Positions 7,228 through 15,572 of a stretch of 54,027 bases of DNA are shown one piece after another. Each line of letters begins with the position of its first letter. The stretch's first letter is position 1. The position numbers were made by a program, and so were the translations under genes. The notes under the pieces are model-generated. The model saw only the letters and a list, made by a program, of their open reading frames with translations. It searched no databases and was not told where the DNA came from. Source of the DNA: an uncultured Lachnospiraceae bacterium (GTDB taxonomy: Bacteria; Bacillota; Clostridia; Lachnospirales; Lachnospiraceae). The stretch is from positions 1-54,027 of the forward strand of contig CANQNN010000016.1 of the NCBI GenBank assembly GCA_947625205.1, in the 5' to 3' direction.

Positions 7228-8232
7228 ATGAAGCGGAGACGCAAAAAGAGTAACAGAAATATCCTTTCAGGGATCATATTCATACTGATCGTGCTGGCGC
7301 TTGCCTTTTGCGGCACAAACCTCCGGACGGAAACGCTGTCTCAGACGCACAACTCTGATACCAAAGCCGCGCCCGCCATAAATACCTCTTCAGAGCTGAC
7401 CGTGCATTTCATAGATGTAGGACAGGGTGACTCTACCCTGATCCAGATAGGCGGACATTTCATGCTGATCGATGCCGGAGACAACAGCAAAGGAACTGCC
7501 CTGCAGCTCTATTTGCAAAAACAGGGAGTGGAAAAACTGGACTATTTGATCCTGACACATCCGGACGCCGACCATATAGGCGGCGCGGATGTGATCATCA
7601 CGAAATTTGAGGTTGGACAAATCCTGATGCCGGACTATCCTGCCGACACCCGAACATACAACGATGTGCTTGACGCCATGAAACAAAAACAAATGCAGTA
7701 TATTATACCGGCTGCGGGCAACACCTATATGCTAGGAGATGCTTGCACGGCAGAAGATCCCGCAGACGGTACGCCTTCCACGAAAGGCAGCGCATCTTTT
7801 ACGATCCTTGCCCCGCTTGCCAGCTATGATAACGCCAACGATTCCTCCATAGCGCTGTTGCTTACGCACGGGCAGAACCGCTTTCTATTCACAGGCGACT
7901 GTGAAGAAACCGCCGAAGCGGATATCGTAAACAGTGGACAGGATATACATGCCAATGTATACCAGGCGGGGCATCACGGCAGCCGCACCGCCTCATCCCA
8001 GCTTTTTATGGACGCCGTGGCGCCGGAATATGCCGTGATAAGCTGTGGTGAAGACAACAGCTACGGGCATCCTCACGCGGAGGTGTTGAACCGTTTTCGC
8101 TCCCTGGGAATCAAGGTGTTTCGGACAGACGAGCAGGGAACCGTTACTGCCACATCGGACGGAACACGGATCACATGGAACTGCGCGCCCTCGGACACAT
8201 GGAAAGCTGGCGAACCGGGAGGGAAAAAATGA
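7228..8232 (+). CDS. ComEC/Rec2-like metallo-beta-lactamase-fold protein, exported or membrane-anchored
   Basis: 334 residues. A basic N-terminus and a hydrophobic segment at residues ~12-30 form a signal anchor. The rest is a metallo-beta-lactamase domain of the type found at the C-terminus of ComEC: HFIDVGQGDST at 60-70, the metal motif THPDADHIGG at 110-119, FTGDCEE, AGHHGSRTASS and YGHPHAEV. Stand-alone versions are common in Clostridia and are presumed extracellular nucleases or phosphodiesterases; DNA uptake is not established because the ComEC membrane channel is absent. SD GGAG is 6 nt from the ATG. It is transcribed divergently from the LysR gene and converges on purA. Confidence 0.86.
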   Translation: MKRRRKKSNRNILSGIIFILIVLALAFCGTNLRTETLSQTHNSDTKAAPAINTSSELTVHFIDVGQGDSTLIQIGGHFMLIDAGDNSKGTALQLYLQKQGVEKLDYLILTHPDADHIGGADVIITKFEVGQILMPDYPADTRTYNDVLDAMKQKQMQYIIPAAGNTYMLGDACTAEDPADGTPSTKGSASFTILAPLASYDNANDSSIALLLTHGQNRFLFTGDCEETAEADIVNSGQDIHANVYQAGHHGSRTASSQLFMDAVAPEYAVISCGEDNSYGHPHAEVLNRFRSLGIKVFRTDEQGTVTATSDGTRITWNCAPSDTWKAGEPGGKK

Positions 8233-8247
8233 TTTTCTCCGTTTTCT

Positions 8248-9543
8248 TTACGCCTTCTTCAGAGGGCTCTTTCTGTAGATGATATCCTCCCTGCCCGGGC
8301 CGTTGGAGACCATTGTGATCGGATAGCCGATCTGCTCCTCAACGAACTCCACATACTTACGGCAGTTTTCGGGAAGCTCATCGTAATTCCGGATACCTCT
8401 TATATCACATTTCCAGCCCGGCATCTTCGTAAGAACCGGCTTTGCCTTCTCCAGCTTACAGGTAACGGGGAAGTCTGTCGTCACCTCGCCGTCTATCTCA
8501 TACCCTACGCAGACCGGGATCTCGTCCAGATATCCCAGCGCATCAAGTACCGTAAACGCTACATCGGTCGTCCCCTGCAGACGGCATCCATACCTGGAGG
8601 CCACGCAGTCGAACCATCCCATCCGGCGAGGACGTCCTGTTGTTGCGCCGTACTCGCCGCCGTCACCGCCGCGGTTACGAAGCTCATCTGCCTCGTCCCC
8701 GAAGATCTCCGATACGAAAGCGCCTGCGCCTACCGCTGACGAATAGGCTTTGCAGACTGTTATGATCTCCTTGATCTCATGGGGTGGAAGTCCCGCGCCG
8801 ATCGCGCCGTATGCCGCCAGTGTGGAGGACGACGTCACCATCGGATAGATACCGTGGTCGGGATCCTTGAGCGTTCCAAGCTGTCCTTCTAACAGTACGG
8901 TCTTACCCTCTTTCAGCGCCTGATCCAGATAGGCGGACACGTCGCACACATAAGGCTCTATCATCTCTTTGTACGCATGCAGCGTATCAAGAAGCTCTGC
9001 CGGATCTATTAACGGCTTGTGATACAGATGCTCCAGAAGTACGTTCTTGGTCTCGCAGATGCGCGGCACTTTATCCTGAAGCAGCTCCTCGTCAAAAAGC
9101 TCGCTCACCTGAAAGCCGATTTTGGCATATTTATCCGAGTAAAAAGGCGCAATGCCAGATTTTGTGGAGCCAAACGATTTACCGCCGAGCCTCTCCTCCT
9201 CGTACTGATCGAACAGGATATGGTACGGCATCACAATCTGGCATCTGTTGGAAACCAGTATCCTCGGCTTCGGCACATTTCTGTCCGTGATCGATTCGAT
9301 CTCCTTAATAAGCAGCGGAATATTCAGCGCGACGCCGTTACCGATAATGCTTGTTGTATGATTATAGAAAACGCCGGACGGCAATGTATGGAGTGCAAAT
9401 TTGCCGTAATTATTGACAATGGTATGTCCCGCATTGGCGCCTCCCTGAAAACGCACGATGATATCGGCTTTCTCGGCCAGCATATCCGTGATCTTACCCT
9501 TTCCTTCATCTCCCCAGTTGGCACCCACTACTGCCTTTACCAT
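8248..9543 (-). CDS. purA: Adenylosuccinate synthetase
   Basis: 431 residues from ATG 9543, chosen because GGAGG is 8 nt upstream and the protein then starts MVKAVVGANWGDEGKGK, the family N-terminus with its GTP-binding P-loop. The enzyme joins IMP and aspartate with GTP to give adenylosuccinate, the first committed step to AMP, in the cytoplasm. Other landmarks are GGANAGHT (IMP/catalytic loop), GNGVALN, the GRPRRMGWFD substrate loop and TDVAFTVLDALGYL. Length is normal. The other purine genes of the window, purF and purB, are 13-16 kb away, so this copy is separately controlled. Its leader has a promoter and a terminator-like hairpin. Confidence 0.96.
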   Translation of the reverse strand: MVKAVVGANWGDEGKGKITDMLAEKADIIVRFQGGANAGHTIVNNYGKFALHTLPSGVFYNHTTSIIGNGVALNIPLLIKEIESITDRNVPKPRILVSNRCQIVMPYHILFDQYEEERLGGKSFGSTKSGIAPFYSDKYAKIGFQVSELFDEELLQDKVPRICETKNVLLEHLYHKPLIDPAELLDTLHAYKEMIEPYVCDVSAYLDQALKEGKTVLLEGQLGTLKDPDHGIYPMVTSSSTLAAYGAIGAGLPPHEIKEIITVCKAYSSAVGAGAFVSEIFGDEADELRNRGGDGGEYGATTGRPRRMGWFDCVASRYGCRLQGTTDVAFTVLDALGYLDEIPVCVGYEIDGEVTTDFPVTCKLEKAKPVLTKMPGWKCDIRGIRNYDELPENCRKYVEFVEEQIGYPITMVSNGPGREDIIYRKSPLKKA

Positions 9544-9591
9544 AATATTTCCTCCTTTTACCTGCATTGCGGTCATTCTGTTTGCCATCAG

Positions 9592-9615
9592 AAAAGCGGG
9601 TTGTAAAAAACCCGC
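9592..9615 (-). terminator. Terminator-like hairpin in the purA leader (possible attenuator)
   Basis: GCGGGTT (9596-9602 on plus) and AACCCGC (9609-9615) form a 7-bp stem with a 6-nt loop, followed on the minus strand by four T (9595-9592). It lies only about 15-35 nt after the expected purA transcription start and before the ribosome binding site. Confidence 0.45.
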
Positions 9616-9634
9616 CCCTGTTTCTTACTGTATG

Positions 9635-9663
9635 ATTATAAACCATAATCATTCATAAGTAAA
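9635..9663 (-). promoter_or_regulatory. Probable purA promoter
   Basis: On the minus strand, TTTACT (9663-9658) and TATAAT (9640-9635) are separated by 17 bp. The -10 is perfect and the -35 matches 4 of 6 consensus bases. Transcription would start about 85 nt before the purA start codon. Confidence 0.6.
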
Positions 9664-9742
9664 ATCAATATTATTTATATATGACATAATAATTTATTAT
9701 AGATACCTCATTTCAACCGCACGACCTGCTTTTGTGCAGAAT

Positions 9743-11611
9743 CTATTTATTATACCGCAACGCTCTCGTGGCATTCAGTACCGCAATGATCATAACGCCC
9801 ACATCCGCAAAAATGGCCCACCACATATTTAATGTTCCCAGCGCGCCCAGCGCAAGACAGGTAAACTTGACAGCCAGCGCAAAAACAATATTCTGGTACA
9901 CGATACCCAGCGTCTTGCGGGATATGCCGATCGCCGTGGCGATCTTCTGCGGATTATCGTCCATCAGCACGATGTCCGCCGCCTCGATCGCGGCATCCGC
10001 ACCCAGCGCGCCCATAGCGATACCGATATCCGCTCTGGCCAGCACCGGCGCATCGTTGATGCCATCGCCCACAAACGCCAGCTTCTCTTTTTTATTTCCA
10101 GATGCCAGAAGAGCCTCCACTTCCCTTACCTTGTCTTCCGGCAGCAGTTCGCTCCTGACTTCATCAACGCCCAGCTCTTTTGCCACGGCGTCTGCCGTAT
10201 TTTTAGCATCTCCGGTTAACATAACTATCCGTTTGACGCCCGCCGCTTTGATCGCCGCTATCGCCGTTCTTGCATTGGGTTTTACCACATCCGATATCAG
10301 AATGTAGCCGGCGTATATCCCGTCGATGACCACATGGACCTGTGTGCCTGTCTTCTGCGGTGTCTGATATGCAATGCCCAGCTTCTTCATCAGCCTGACA
10401 TTGCCTGCCGCCGTCTTCCGGCCATCCACAACCGCTGTCACACCGTGACCGCCGATCTCTTCCACATCGCTGATCTGTCCGGCATCGACAGGTTTTCCGT
10501 ACGCTTCCTTTAGGCTCCTGCTGATGGGATGATTGGAATAGTGCTCGGCATATGCCGCCGCCCTCAGCAGTTCTTCTCCGGAAAAGCCCCCGGCAGGCTC
10601 GATATCCGTCACCTCGAACACGCCCTTCGTGAGCGTGCCGGTCTTATCGCAGACCAAACAGGTTGTACGGGAAAGCGCCTCGAGGTAATTGGAGCCTTTG
10701 ATCAGAATACCCTTGGCGGAAGCGCCGCCGATTCCCCCAAAAAAGCTTAAAGGAATGGATATGACCAGCGCACATGGACAGCTGATGACCAGTGTCGTAA
10801 GCGCTCTGATCAGCCACTGCGACCAACCCGCCGGATTCCCTGTAAGCAGATTGATAACGGGCGGCAGAATCGCCAGCGCCAGCGCGCCGATACAGACAGC
10901 CGGCGTATAATATTTTGCAAATCTGGTAATGAAATTCTCTGATCTGGATTTTTTCATGCTGGAATTTTCCACCAGATCAAGGATCCTGGACACGGTCGAT
11001 TCCCCGAACGGTTTCGTGGTCCTGATGCGCAGCACACCCGACATATTGACGCAGCCGCTGATGACCTCGTCGTTTTCGCCCACCTCTCTCGGCAGACTTT
11101 CTCCGGTCAGGGCGCTTGTATTAAGAGAGGATGAACCGCTCACAATCACACCGTCTATGGGCACCTTCTCACCCGGCTGCACCGTGATCACACACCCGGG
11201 TTCCACCTGGTCCGGATCTACCTGCACCAGCTTGCCGTCCCGCTCCACATTGGCATAATCGGGACGTATATCCATCAGTTCCGTGATATTCTTACGGCTC
11301 TTACCTACCGCATAGCTCTGGAACAATTCGCCTACCTGGTAAAAGAGCATAACCGCCGTGCCCTCGACATACTCTCCGAGCGCGATCGCACCTACCGTTG
11401 CCACGGCCATAAGGAAATTCTCATCAAAGATCTCTCCGTGCACGATGCCGAGTACCGCTTTTTTCAGAATATCATATCCGATAAGCAGATACGGTATCAT
11501 AAAAAAGCCGAACCTGATATATAGGTTTTCTATCGGGATCAAACTTAGCACGATCAGCAAGACAGCCGATAGGATAATACGGATCAGGACTTTCTTTTGT
11601 TTTTTCGTCAC
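9743..11611 (-). CDS. zntA: Heavy-metal-translocating P1B-type ATPase (Zn/Cd/Pb exporter, ZntA/CadA-like)
   Basis: 622 residues from GTG 11611, preferred to a TTG 18 bp upstream because AGAGGTGG sits at the right distance. The pump exports divalent soft metals across the inner membrane using ATP. Visible motifs are TGES (actuator, LTGESLPREVG), the CPC ion-binding motif in SCPCALVISIPLS, the phosphorylation loop DKTGTLTKG, an SNHPISRSL HP-locus for ATP binding, and GDGINDAPVLARAD. It has no N-terminal HMA domain: the protein goes directly into the first membrane helices. A CDF metal transporter lies 2 kb upstream and a free HMA protein is at 51687-51947. Metal specificity is inferred from the CPC subgroup. 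Confidence 0.9.
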   Translation of the reverse strand: MTKKQKKVLIRIILSAVLLIVLSLIPIENLYIRFGFFMIPYLLIGYDILKKAVLGIVHGEIFDENFLMAVATVGAIALGEYVEGTAVMLFYQVGELFQSYAVGKSRKNITELMDIRPDYANVERDGKLVQVDPDQVEPGCVITVQPGEKVPIDGVIVSGSSSLNTSALTGESLPREVGENDEVISGCVNMSGVLRIRTTKPFGESTVSRILDLVENSSMKKSRSENFITRFAKYYTPAVCIGALALAILPPVINLLTGNPAGWSQWLIRALTTLVISCPCALVISIPLSFFGGIGGASAKGILIKGSNYLEALSRTTCLVCDKTGTLTKGVFEVTDIEPAGGFSGEELLRAAAYAEHYSNHPISRSLKEAYGKPVDAGQISDVEEIGGHGVTAVVDGRKTAAGNVRLMKKLGIAYQTPQKTGTQVHVVIDGIYAGYILISDVVKPNARTAIAAIKAAGVKRIVMLTGDAKNTADAVAKELGVDEVRSELLPEDKVREVEALLASGNKKEKLAFVGDGINDAPVLARADIGIAMGALGADAAIEAADIVLMDDNPQKIATAIGISRKTLGIVYQNIVFALAVKFTCLALGALGTLNMWWAIFADVGVMIIAVLNATRALRYNK

Positions 11612-11635
11612 TTGCCCCACCTCTTTCAAACTTTT

Positions 11636-11680
11636 ATATGAACATATGAATATTTAATCATACGTTCGTGCAAATGTCAA
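11636..11680 (-). promoter_or_regulatory. Promoter and possible metal-responsive operator of the Zn/Cd ATPase
   Basis: On the minus strand, TTGACA (11680-11675), a 17-bp spacer and TTAAAT (11657-11652) form a promoter with a perfect -35. Just downstream, over the expected start site, is a direct repeat ATATGAAC/ATATGAAT (plus strand, about 11636-11651). It resembles ArsR/SmtB-type operator half-sites, but this is a weak match and no such regulator is in the window. Confidence 0.45.
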
Positions 11681-11731
11681 TACCGTATACATATACTTTT
11701 ACAATTATTATAAACTCATTATAAACCCCGT

Positions 11732-11760
11732 AAAAAAGGCAGCTGCATCATACAGCTGCC
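11732..11760 (-). terminator. Intrinsic terminator after the DUF5722-type gene
   Basis: GGCAGCTG (11738-11745) and CAGCTGCC (11753-11760) form a perfect 8-bp stem with a 7-nt loop. On the minus strand it is followed by six T (11737-11732). Confidence 0.85.
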
Positions 11761-11774
11761 CATCATACTATGTT

Positions 11775-13499
11775 TTACTGAATCACGCCTGTACCGCTTC
11801 TCGTCCACATGATGCCCTGACCGATCATCTGGTCGATATCCATACCGATGATTTCCGAAGCTCTCGCTTTGGCTGACGCGGCGTTAGCTGTTCCGAGATT
11901 CTTGTAGATATTGTAGGACGGCTTCTTGTTGCCGTTTAAGTCATACAAGCCCATAGCCAAATGACTGTTCTCTATCTCATACGCATCATCGGTCTGCCTG
12001 AAAAGCATGAATGCGTCCACATCCGGCAGCGAGGCTGCTTTCAGATATCCGTACGCGATCGAAGCCTCCTGTTTTTCGTCACCGAAAACAGATGTGTAGC
12101 CTATCTCTGCAAGGGATATGCTTCTGACCTGCCCCGCAGGATTCAAAAACTGCGACTGATGCATATAGTTGACCAGCAGCTCCAGATTCTGCATGGTAAT
12201 ATACGGTGTTGAAAGATTGTTCTTCACCCAGACTGACGGTCCGTTCCATGCGTACGGGTCATACAGCGGCGAATTATACGGGTGGAAAGACAGGTTCCAG
12301 TCTATGTTCCCCTCACGCAGCATATAGTAGTTAAACTGGTCCAGATATGCTCTGGCCAAGAAGCTGCCCGGATTTGACTTTCTGTTCCACTCCTGATCGA
12401 TGGAATTATAAATGCGCACGTTGGCATTCTGGCTCTTCATCTCATTGTAAATGATACGGAATGCCTTCACATATATGTTCACATTATAGTCAAGCGATGA
12501 GGAATTGGTATACCACCATGATGTCCGCGCATTCACCTCATTGCCAACGATCCAGTTGTCCACCTGGCCGCATCCCGCCTGTCCGGAATATCTCTGTGCC
12601 AGAAACGCGCCAATCGCCTTTAAATGATTTACGCCCGCGGCATCCGCCACATTAAGCGCATAACCGGGACAGTCCCCTCCGCGCGCCGCAGGATGCACCA
12701 GATCCTGCGCATAGGGATTCTGCCCGCCGTTTAAGAGCACCAGCGTCACCTGAATACCGCTGCTGTTAAAGCTTTTGATCATGGAGTCAAAAGAAGCGAT
12801 CCTGCCGCCGTTAAAATAATAGGTCTGTCCGTTATAGTTAAAAGGGATCGCACCGCCCACAGACGCATCCACACAGATATCATCCATATCCATGTTGTAA
12901 ACGATCTGCTGTATGCCAAGATCCTGTAATTCCCCGTTGGAACACTTTGTCAGATCGGGCAGTATACCCTTGATGCCCGTATCCCTACGCGGTGATGTGT
13001 GCGCCGCAATAGCTTCCGGATTCGTTATATAATGCTCGTCGCTGACCTGTATCATCTGTCCGCCGCGTTTTACGGCAACCAGAAATTTACGGCTTAAGTT
13101 AGAGTCTGCTGTATTGTAATTCAAGGGAAAAGAAACGGTGACCGAAGCGCCTGCATCCACGGACGCCACAATGCTTCCCACAGTTCCGTCCTGATATACT
13201 TCGTCCCCGTAGATATAATATTTACCGTCATCGCTTGAAGGAACGCTGCCCGCGCTTAAGCTGCACACAACATCCCCGCCTGATATAGTACAGGAGCTGA
13301 TCTTTACGGGACGCCCCTCCGCTTTTACATACCGCATACCGCCGCCAATCGGCGCTGTCAGGCAAAACGCCAGCGCCATCGCTGCGACAGCCGCCAGCCG
13401 GCATAAGAATCTTCTCCCTGTTCCTCTATTGTCTTTTCCTCCCGATGTGATACCGTTTCGCGCCGTACCACATACGCTTTCTCGTCTGTCTGTAAACAT
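11775..13499 (-). CDS. Secreted DUF5722-type protein (glycoside-hydrolase-like TIM-barrel)
   Basis: 574 residues. A basic N-terminus precedes a hydrophobic segment at residues ~32-58, so it is exported or anchored, probably as a long signal peptide. Residues ~65-160 form a beta-sandwich-like domain. Residues ~170-540 contain WIVGNEVNARTSWWY, LSFHPYNSPLYDP and ISLAEIGYTS, in the positions of the catalytic acid and nucleophile glutamates of retaining clan A glycosidases, so a glycan-active role is likely but the substrate is unknown. I recognise the DUF5722 family from memory, not from a search. The leader carries copy B of the structured element, and a strong terminator follows the gene. Confidence 0.78.
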   Translation of the reverse strand: MFTDRRESVCGTARNGITSGGKDNRGTGRRFLCRLAAVAAMALAFCLTAPIGGGMRYVKAEGRPVKISSCTISGGDVVCSLSAGSVPSSDDGKYYIYGDEVYQDGTVGSIVASVDAGASVTVSFPLNYNTADSNLSRKFLVAVKRGGQMIQVSDEHYITNPEAIAAHTSPRRDTGIKGILPDLTKCSNGELQDLGIQQIVYNMDMDDICVDASVGGAIPFNYNGQTYYFNGGRIASFDSMIKSFNSSGIQVTLVLLNGGQNPYAQDLVHPAARGGDCPGYALNVADAAGVNHLKAIGAFLAQRYSGQAGCGQVDNWIVGNEVNARTSWWYTNSSSLDYNVNIYVKAFRIIYNEMKSQNANVRIYNSIDQEWNRKSNPGSFLARAYLDQFNYYMLREGNIDWNLSFHPYNSPLYDPYAWNGPSVWVKNNLSTPYITMQNLELLVNYMHQSQFLNPAGQVRSISLAEIGYTSVFGDEKQEASIAYGYLKAASLPDVDAFMLFRQTDDAYEIENSHLAMGLYDLNGNKKPSYNIYKNLGTANAASAKARASEIIGMDIDQMIGQGIMWTRSGTGVIQ

Positions 13500-13570
13500 A
13501 ATAGCTCCATTCCGTTGTTATTTTATACACTCTGCGCTTATATAGCATGTCCCGGGGAATACTCCCGCTA

Positions 13571-13679
13571 GGTCTGCGCATAGTACTGCTTATCCTCTGA
13601 CGCCACAACCGTAAATCATTCCAGCAAGAATTACGGAGTAATTCTTGAAGCGCAGACCGCTAGGTCTGCGCATATTATA
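13571..13679 (-). ncRNA. Structured leader element, copy B (upstream of the DUF5722-type gene)
   Basis: Minus strand, 5' to 3': TATAAT (13679-13674); stem 1 GCGCAGACC (13671-13663), loop TAGC, GGTCTGCGC (13658-13650); stem 2 AAGAATTAC (13646-13638), triloop TCC, GTAATTCTT (13634-13626); conserved block around GATTTACGGTTGTGGCGTC; then a second GCGCAGACC at 13579-13571 followed by TAGCGG, the start of a truncated second unit. The distance between the two arms is 92 nt. It points into the gene starting at 13499. Confidence 0.75.
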
Positions 13680-13702
13680 CCCATAATCCTCTCCAATGAC
13701 AA
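13674..13702 (-). promoter_or_regulatory. Promoter of leader element copy B
   Basis: TTGTCA (13702-13697), a 17-bp spacer and TATAAT (13679-13674) on the minus strand: near-consensus -35 and perfect -10. Transcription would begin at the foot of stem 1. Confidence 0.7.
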
Positions 13703-13737
13703 GCCATAATTATGAAAATATTGTCTTATGCTTCATC

Positions 13738-14700
13738 CTACATCGGATTCACATGCACCATAATGTGTTTCACTTTCGGGAAAGCCTTCTCAATGGCATC
13801 ATGCACACTCTCCGCGATGCCGTGCGCGTCCCTGAGACGCATCTCGCCGTCCACTTCGATCTCAATATCCACATAGATCTTATTGCCAAAAACACGGGTA
13901 TGCAGCAGATCAACGCCCTGTACGCCTTCCTGTGCCAGCGCACATTCCTTAAACAGCTTCTCCACCTCATCGTCACAGGCTTTATCGACCATCTTATCGA
14001 CGGCATCCATGAAAATATCATAGGCGGCTTTTTCAATGAAAACGCATATGACGGCACTGGCAACAGGATCTAAAATGGGAAATCCGAGTCTGGCCCCTGC
14101 GATACCGGCTAACGCACCCACCGATGAAAGCGCATCTGATCTGTGATGCCACGCATCCGCCATCAGCGCGCCGGAATCGATCTTTTTGGCATATATCTTC
14201 GTATATTGGTACATACCTTCTTTGGTCAGAATGGACACGACCGCCGCAGCCAAAGCCAGCACTCCCGGTACGGCAAGCCCGGAATAATCTCCCGCCACGA
14301 TCTTGCTCACCGCCGAGTAGCCGATTCCCAGACCCGTAACTGCCAGTATCGTGGACAGGACGATCGCCGCGACACACTCCATACGCTCATGACCGTAGGG
14401 ATGATCTTTATCCGATTCTTTTGCCGATATTCTGATGCCGATAATCACAACGACCGTGCTGAACACATCCGATGCCGAGTGGATCGCATCGGATACCATA
14501 GCCCCTGAATGTGCGATAAAACCTGCTGCAAGCTTGAAAACCGTCAGGAGCATATTGGCTATGATGCTGACGCGTGATACCTCCATCGCCACTTTCTCAT
14601 AGCCGGCCGGTTCCTGCTGTTTCGTTTCCGGAACGGCAGTCTTATTTCCGCTGTCTTTTTTTCTGCGCGCTTTATGTATGCCGTCTTTATTTGCCTTCAT
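13738..14700 (-). CDS. Cation diffusion facilitator (CDF) family metal transporter
   Basis: 320 residues. The family exports Zn2+, Fe2+, Co2+ or Mn2+ by proton antiport in the cytoplasmic membrane. After a charged N-terminal ~40 residues come six predicted membrane helices. The metal sites are HSASD in AMVSDAIHSASDVFST (TM2) and DAWHHRSDALSS (TM5), an Asp/His arrangement like FieF/MamB. The C-terminal cytoplasmic domain (~residues 230-320, ending VKHIMVHVNP) has the ferredoxin-like fold that dimerises. Its start lies 14 bp inside the 3' end of the upstream yhfC-like gene, so the two are co-translated. The Zn/Cd ATPase two genes away may act on the same metals. Confidence 0.9.
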   Translation of the reverse strand: MKANKDGIHKARRKKDSGNKTAVPETKQQEPAGYEKVAMEVSRVSIIANMLLTVFKLAAGFIAHSGAMVSDAIHSASDVFSTVVVIIGIRISAKESDKDHPYGHERMECVAAIVLSTILAVTGLGIGYSAVSKIVAGDYSGLAVPGVLALAAAVVSILTKEGMYQYTKIYAKKIDSGALMADAWHHRSDALSSVGALAGIAGARLGFPILDPVASAVICVFIEKAAYDIFMDAVDKMVDKACDDEVEKLFKECALAQEGVQGVDLLHTRVFGNKIYVDIEIEVDGEMRLRDAHGIAESVHDAIEKAFPKVKHIMVHVNPM

Positions 14701-15493
14701 GGTTTTCTTCTCCGTTTTTTACATATACTTGCTTCCAAACCGCCCATAGCAATACGGCTGCCGCCGCCAGAAGCAGCAGCTCCACTACCCATACCGGCGC
14801 CACAGACGCCAGCAGTACCGTCAGAGAATCCACAAGAAAGTGCGTCAGAAACGCCGCCAGAAAATAACGCTTCATTCCCGTTCTGACGAACCCAAATACA
14901 AGCAGAGAACAGCATATATGAATCATAACGGCAGCTATCCTCTCCACGCCTGCTACATAGAACTGCCAGGGTGCAAGCTCCCACAACGCCCGCAGCTGTT
15001 CATAGACCGTCTTCTGCATCGTCCCGTCAAGCTGCAGCATGGTCAGCCGGATCGTCCCGGTATTGATCATAATAGATATGACCAAGTTGTTAATGTATGT
15101 GAATCCAACGGTAAGCACCGCCTCCGTACCGCCGTGTCCTATGCCGTAAATCAGTGCGTCGCCTCTGCTAAGATTTTTCTTCATGACAAACCGCATGGCA
15201 GCATAGCGTCCTGTCTCTTCAAACAAGGCCGCTGCCAGCCCGCCGTAAACAGCATACAACACTATATTTTCCTGTAACAACGTGCCTGCCGCTCCAAAAA
15301 CTATCCTGTGAAGAATCTGTTCCAATATCATAGCAAATGCGATAAATACACCGCCTCCGATCAGGCAGGCGGTGATCTTCGCATGGGTTTTCTTATGCAC
15401 AATGATTATCAAAGCGATTGGCAGACCAAAAACAATGATCAGGGAAAAGACCATTCCCGCCATGCTCGCCGCCGAAACCGTTCCCCATTCCAT
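14687..15493 (-). CDS. yhfC: YhfC-family intramembrane protein (putative glutamic-type protease)
   Basis: 268 residues with about seven hydrophobic segments. The family motifs are visible: FEETGRYAAMRF near residues 90-101 and YGIGHGGTEAVLTVG near 116-130, the conserved Glu and His residues that led to its assignment as a CPBP-like membrane protease relative. Neither substrate nor activity is established for the family. It overlaps the CDF gene by 14 bp and follows the peptidoglycan-binding gene at 15573 by 79 bp. Confidence 0.8.
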   Translation of the reverse strand: MEWGTVSAASMAGMVFSLIIVFGLPIALIIIVHKKTHAKITACLIGGGVFIAFAMILEQILHRIVFGAAGTLLQENIVLYAVYGGLAAALFEETGRYAAMRFVMKKNLSRGDALIYGIGHGGTEAVLTVGFTYINNLVISIMINTGTIRLTMLQLDGTMQKTVYEQLRALWELAPWQFYVAGVERIAAVMIHICCSLLVFGFVRTGMKRYFLAAFLTHFLVDSLTVLLASVAPVWVVELLLLAAAAVLLWAVWKQVYVKNGEENHEGK

Positions 15494-15572
15494 ACTCTTT
15501 ATCTCCTTTTGTATCTATGTCCGCGTTATCTTCTTCTTTATACTGCGGCTGCAGCATTCCCGACCTGATATA

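Noticed and set aside
9544..9742. Purine riboswitch before purA
   Set aside because: Only a short terminator-like hairpin is seen; the three-way junction core and conserved loops of the purine riboswitch are absent.
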